From Dysidea avara (Eukaryota > Porifera > Demospongiae > Dictyoceratida > Dysideidae): DNA of 64,000 bases. The stretch lies in assembly GCF_963678975.1 (NCBI RefSeq), contig NC_089274.1:1538001-1602000 (forward strand). The letters are read 5' to 3'. The position numbers and the translations under genes are program-made. Shown one piece after another: positions 59,965 to 64,000 of the stretch (position 1 is its first letter; each line of letters starts with the position of its first letter). The notes beneath the pieces were generated by a model. The model made no database searches and was not told where the DNA came from. It worked only from the letters and a program-made list of their open reading frames with translations.

Positions 59965-62903
59965 TTATACAGCTGTCTGCTTTTCAGAGCTTATGCTATG
60001 TAGTTTCATGGTTTGAAGTCTTGCAACATCTTTTTTCGAAAGAGTACGCCTGTTACGGCTGATAGTAGATGGCTGCCTCTTCTTCATGGTGCGCCGTCGT
60101 AATGGTATTCCAGCACGAAGTTCTTTCATTAAATCATCAACAATATCTTCATTTTCTTTGGTACCACCGTGTTCATTCACCTTTGTGCTGCTTCTTTTAT
60201 CCAGTGTCTTCTGTTGTTCCTCTTGCATGGCTCTCTTCTTTTCCAATTTCTGTCTTTGAATATTCTCCTACAAAACCACAAATTCTTGCTAAGTCAGGTA
60301 TACGTACACACACACACACACGCACACTGCATACACATGCAGCTATGTATGTATGATGACATGTATGTATGGTATGAAGGTGTGTAGCACGTGTTACAAA
60401 ACAAACAATACTGGCTTCTATTCCAATTAATTATGCCCAGCTTAGCATCACACATGGTAATATGATGTTCTACTTCTTATTTACCTATCACTTTCACAAT
60501 AGCACAAATGTTCCAGGTAGCTAGGGAGGATGCTACCTTCATGTGCTTGGTGAGATAATAGTGCGAACATTGCATAAATGTTTACATTTCCATAATTCAA
60601 TCAATTCCACATAGTGATAACATTAAGAAACCTGCTGTATGTGTGGTTTAACAGTTCTCAAGAAACCATCTTCCATGGTTTTAATAATGATGATGTGGTG
60701 TACTTGTGCTTTGTGTAGTGCTTAGAAAAACAGGAAACCACAAACCTTTCATAAGTTTGTTTTGCAATAAACATTTTAGCATTCACCACTAAGTTCCACA
60801 ATAGAGTTAAGTATGTGTACTTGCCTGTGCCAAATTTGGTAGTTGTTGTACAAGTTTCAATAAGCGGCTGAGTAGTTCTTCAACTTTGAACTGATCTTGA
60901 TCCTCACAAAAGAATTCTGCCATTTTTGTTATTTTTGTGTCTAGTTTAGTCAAGCTGTCATCAAGGTCAGCAATAGTTCCATCAGTTTCCTGTAGAATGT
61001 ACAATGACATGTTATGTTGTGATTTATACAATATGGCATAATATGGCTATACAGTTACACTCTTAAACTTATACTGCATTTGTTTTTGTTTATTACCATT
61101 TTACCAAATATTTTAAACTCTTGCAATCGTTAATTGCTAGCTAATTGTGTAAATCTGTTGTTTCACTTGCATAATAATATTATAATGTGAGGCTAAGTAG
61201 AAATAAGTAATGACATAGCAAAAGTGCTGGACAGGCCATCAATAAAGTGGGTACAAGCTGTGTATAACACTCTTAATGTGAGAACATTGAAATAGCTAAT
61301 ATACCTATCAAGAGCTCGTATTGTCCACATAGCTAGAAAGTTCTTTATGCATGGTCTAGAGAACAGCACACGTTTCTATACACTGGACTATATTGCCATC
61401 TTTGTGTAAGCTTTTCTGTTAATTGTACTGTAATAGAAAGTCCGCTAATGTGCTTGTATTCACTTGAATTTGTGACTCCAACATGCCTTCCTGAATTTCC
61501 CTGTTAGCACCCAGCCCTTATACTTGTGTGGGTAAAGATCAAACAAATAAGAGTGTTATCATTTCCGTACAGCACTGTTGATCATGTGCGTAATATTTTT
61601 AAATCATTATGAAGTAGCCAAAACTTAATGTTGCTATCTGTTTTGTTTTATGACCAAACTTATACTATATGGACACTTACCAGTTGTCTGGGGGCTGAAA
61701 GCCGACATGGAATGTTCCAACCAGAAAGCACTTTAAACCAGTCCACACTCATGCAATATGAAAAAAATAGCACTTTGGTATGCTCTCGAGCTGAATACAG
61801 CACTCTGCTTCACCTAGCGGTATCTTGCCCACATTGTTACGCTATTTTTTTCTATATTGTACTCGTGACAGTACTTTAACTAGTATTTAAGGCTACATGA
61901 ATGACCAGAAAGAAAACTGTAGTCTGTTGATATCATGTAAGATTAAGGCATGTGTTCTGGAGTTGTCAATCCCATGGAATGAGGAATATTATGCATCTGT
62001 AGGGCTACCTCTTGAGGATCAAGAGTTAATGCATATACAGCGTCCCATTAACATAGTATTTTGCGTTTGAGTACACATACCTGGGAAACTAGGGGGTGAA
62101 GCCCCTATTAATTTGTAAAAGATTGAGCTATACACTAATAAAACAGTCGGTCTGTAAAGCTAATATGTGACCGGATCTGTGAAAAGGGGTCTTATAGCCT
62201 TTCCTAATTCCCAAGTTTGACTGATCATATAACCACTCATGAGTTCACCCTATCAAATAATAATGCTATGCTAGGGCTATTGTGACTAAACTTTAACCAT
62301 TTTCACAAGTCAAGTTATGTGCTGCCAAGTACATGCAACTGGAAAGGCTATAAGATCCCTTTTTGCAGATCCAGTCACATATGTGACGGGGAGAATTCAT
62401 CTACTTTTTAAAACTTCCATGACTCATAACTACATGCTATGGCCATGCAATTTTGTGACTTGTAAACATTTGAATTGGTTTTATAATACAAGTTACAGAA
62501 TATATTCCAGTACTGAGATATGAATGGAGTGTAGTCTGTGCCCATATTCCCAGAGCATCCCCCCCCCCCCCAAGAGAGAGCACACTACACTGATGATGTA
62601 ACTAGTAGTGTCCCTCTCTCCTATTACTAATGAATACATCAAGATTGCTTGCCACTTACACTCAAAAAACCTTTCATTTGCTGTAGTAAATCTTCTGGTG
62701 CATTAGTTAATTTTTTATTCATATCAGACAGCTTCTTTCCCATTTGTTTCACTTGAGCAGACAGGTACTCTAAGGACAAACTACACAACATCAACATAAC
62801 AACCGGGTACTAAATGTATTACAGTCAGTTACTTGCTGGTTGCCTCAAGATGTGGCAAGTCTTCCACTGTATTTAGCAGGTCAGGATGTTGTTCTTGACA
62901 GAT
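59965..62903 (-). CDS. INF2-like formin B, 3' portion only (continues past the window)
   Basis: Four exons seen: 62833-62903 (ICQEQHPDLLN, DLPHL), 62660-62780 (SLEYLSAQVKQMGKKL, APEDLLQQMK), 60825-60989 (MAEFFCEDQDQFKVEELLSRLL) and 59965-60267 (ENIQRQKLEKKRAMQ, then the DAD/WH2-like IVDDLMKELRAGIPLRRR, ending SSEKQTAV). These correspond one to one with formin A exons 13-16; the first three have identical lengths (71, 121, 165 bp) and phases, while the last is shorter (303 against 564 bp). The protein residues differ a lot, so the duplication is old. The donor after 60825 is GC (CAG/GCAAGT). Upstream exons (rest of FH2, FH1, DID) are not found between 62904 and 64000 and are expected beyond the right edge. 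The gap to formin A's ATG is 472 bp, so A's promoter sits there or in B's 3' UTR. Confidence 0.88.
60990..62659. other. Formin B intron with foldback element copy 3
   Basis: A 1.67 kb intron. At 61751-61890 it contains AAAATAGCACTTTGGTATG, the complement-like TTACGCTATTTTTTTC, and CGTGACAGTACTTTAACTAG, matching 11116-11257. A 10-base C run lies at about 62560. Confidence 0.65.
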
Positions 62904-64000
62904 CTATTAGCATACATGTTATTTGTAAATCATGTGGGTATATATTGCCACCTGCTTAGGCTATTTAAAAGTTTTTTATTTTTTTATTTAGATAACTATC
63001 CCTCTAGGGACCTGACAAGGAGGCTAACAGTAAGCCTGTGAAGTAGGGAGTCAGAAACCTGTAACTGAAAACTATACTGAATGCAGAAAAAATCCCAGGC
63101 CAGGCGGTGACTTGATCCAGAACCGGGATTTCTTCTACATTCAGCCAGTACTTAAACATCTTGACTTCTCGTTTTTTCATTAAGGGTTATTTAACTGGTT
63201 TAAGGGTTATTTTAGTTGTTGCTTGGATTTATTTTACAACAAATAGTTGGTTGTGACAAAAAAGACAGGAAAAAAAAGCTAGTTTTTAAAGATTTTTGGT
63301 TACAAGCCATATAACATTTCAAAAATAGATCAGTAGGACAAACATTTATATTGTATTATACAAAACGCAGACATGTCGAATACCATCTATAGTTACAAGC
63401 ATAGGTGGTGGAAGGGGGGACTAGGGGGCTGAAGCTCCCATGGTCTATGGGGGGGAAGCCCCCCTGAATATCTTGCCAAAATTATCCTTCTTGGAATGGG
63501 GCTGTGAAAACTGTGATACACTCTATTAGAATACTCAAATACCCTAATAGAGCAGTCAAAACGTTTCATAAAAACATGTTCCTAAAAGTAGTCTAAAAAT
63601 GAGGGGGAAAAGAAAATTTGCTTACAATGGGAATCAAACCACTGACCTCTTACTAGTGCAGCACCTAAGATCTCTAATTGAGATAATCGTTCACTTTAGA
63701 TAATTGTTCACAAAGGTAATCATTCACTTTTTGCCAAATTTATTATGGAGTTTGTATCACGTGTACTAAGTGTTTAAGATTTTAAGTAGGACAAACATTT
63801 ATATTGTATTGTAAGCAATGCATACCATCTATAGCTACAACTTACAAGCCATATTTTTTTATTAAGACTTTACAGCACAAGTGCTGAAGGTCTGTAGGAC
63901 TCCTTGTTCTACAGCCTGTTTAAAGTTGTTACAGAATAGCAGATATAAACATAGCTAGTAGCTCAATGAGTTATAGGTTACATTGAAATTTCACAAATTT
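62904..64000. other. Formin B intron running off the window
   Basis: No further formin exon found. Contains two motif copies (63515-63558), a CCCCC/GGGGG-rich element start near 63405-63470, and on the minus strand a tRNA-like B-box string GTGGTTTGATTCCC at about 63630-63643, suggesting a SINE relic (weak). Confidence 0.45.

Overview
This is animal nuclear DNA. It carries split genes with GT-AG introns, many only 50-100 bp long, and an animal gene set: a Hedgehog/GLI regulator, an INF2-type formin, a Tousled-like kinase and an autophagy factor. Between and inside the genes lies a dense crop of AT-rich foldback and MITE-type elements. The proteins are clearly but distantly related to the human ones. 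With the compact introns this suggests an early-branching invertebrate, and a sponge is my best guess (inference; no species can be fixed from this window).

Layout. 1-3097: repeats and a decayed retrotransposon gag/protease piece. 3098-16897 (-): SUFU, nine exons, with one 10.3 kb intron holding most of the repeats of the left third, including a 66-unit CAGG/CCTG tract. 17207-20933 (+): PHGDH, nine exons, divergent from SUFU across a 309 bp gap. 21041-28673 (-): NOL11, 16 exons, tail to tail with PHGDH only 107 bp away. 28674-32174: repeat-rich intergenic DNA. 32175-41473 (+): TLK, 16 exons. 41474-42774: a pogo/Tigger-like element next to a hAT-like element. 42775-45858 (-): ATG101, seven exons. 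45859-53704: gene-poor DNA with a ~960 bp palindrome, two non-LTR retrotransposon 3' ends, nested MITEs and a 12-bp minisatellite. 53705-59492 (-): a complete INF2-like formin, 16 exons. 59965 to beyond the right edge (-): the 3' half of a second, paralogous INF2-like formin.

Exon models were built by hand from splice signals, reading phase and remembered similarity to the human proteins. In all six complete genes every exon phase closes, the coding length is a multiple of three, and the frame is open from ATG to stop. The genes do not form one pathway: they cover serine synthesis, rRNA transcription/processing, chromatin/replication kinase signalling, autophagy initiation, actin assembly and GLI control. 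The most unusual content is in the repeats: a coding-derived dispersed element family, a 20-bp motif shared by otherwise unrelated elements, and an intronic CCTG expansion in sense orientation.
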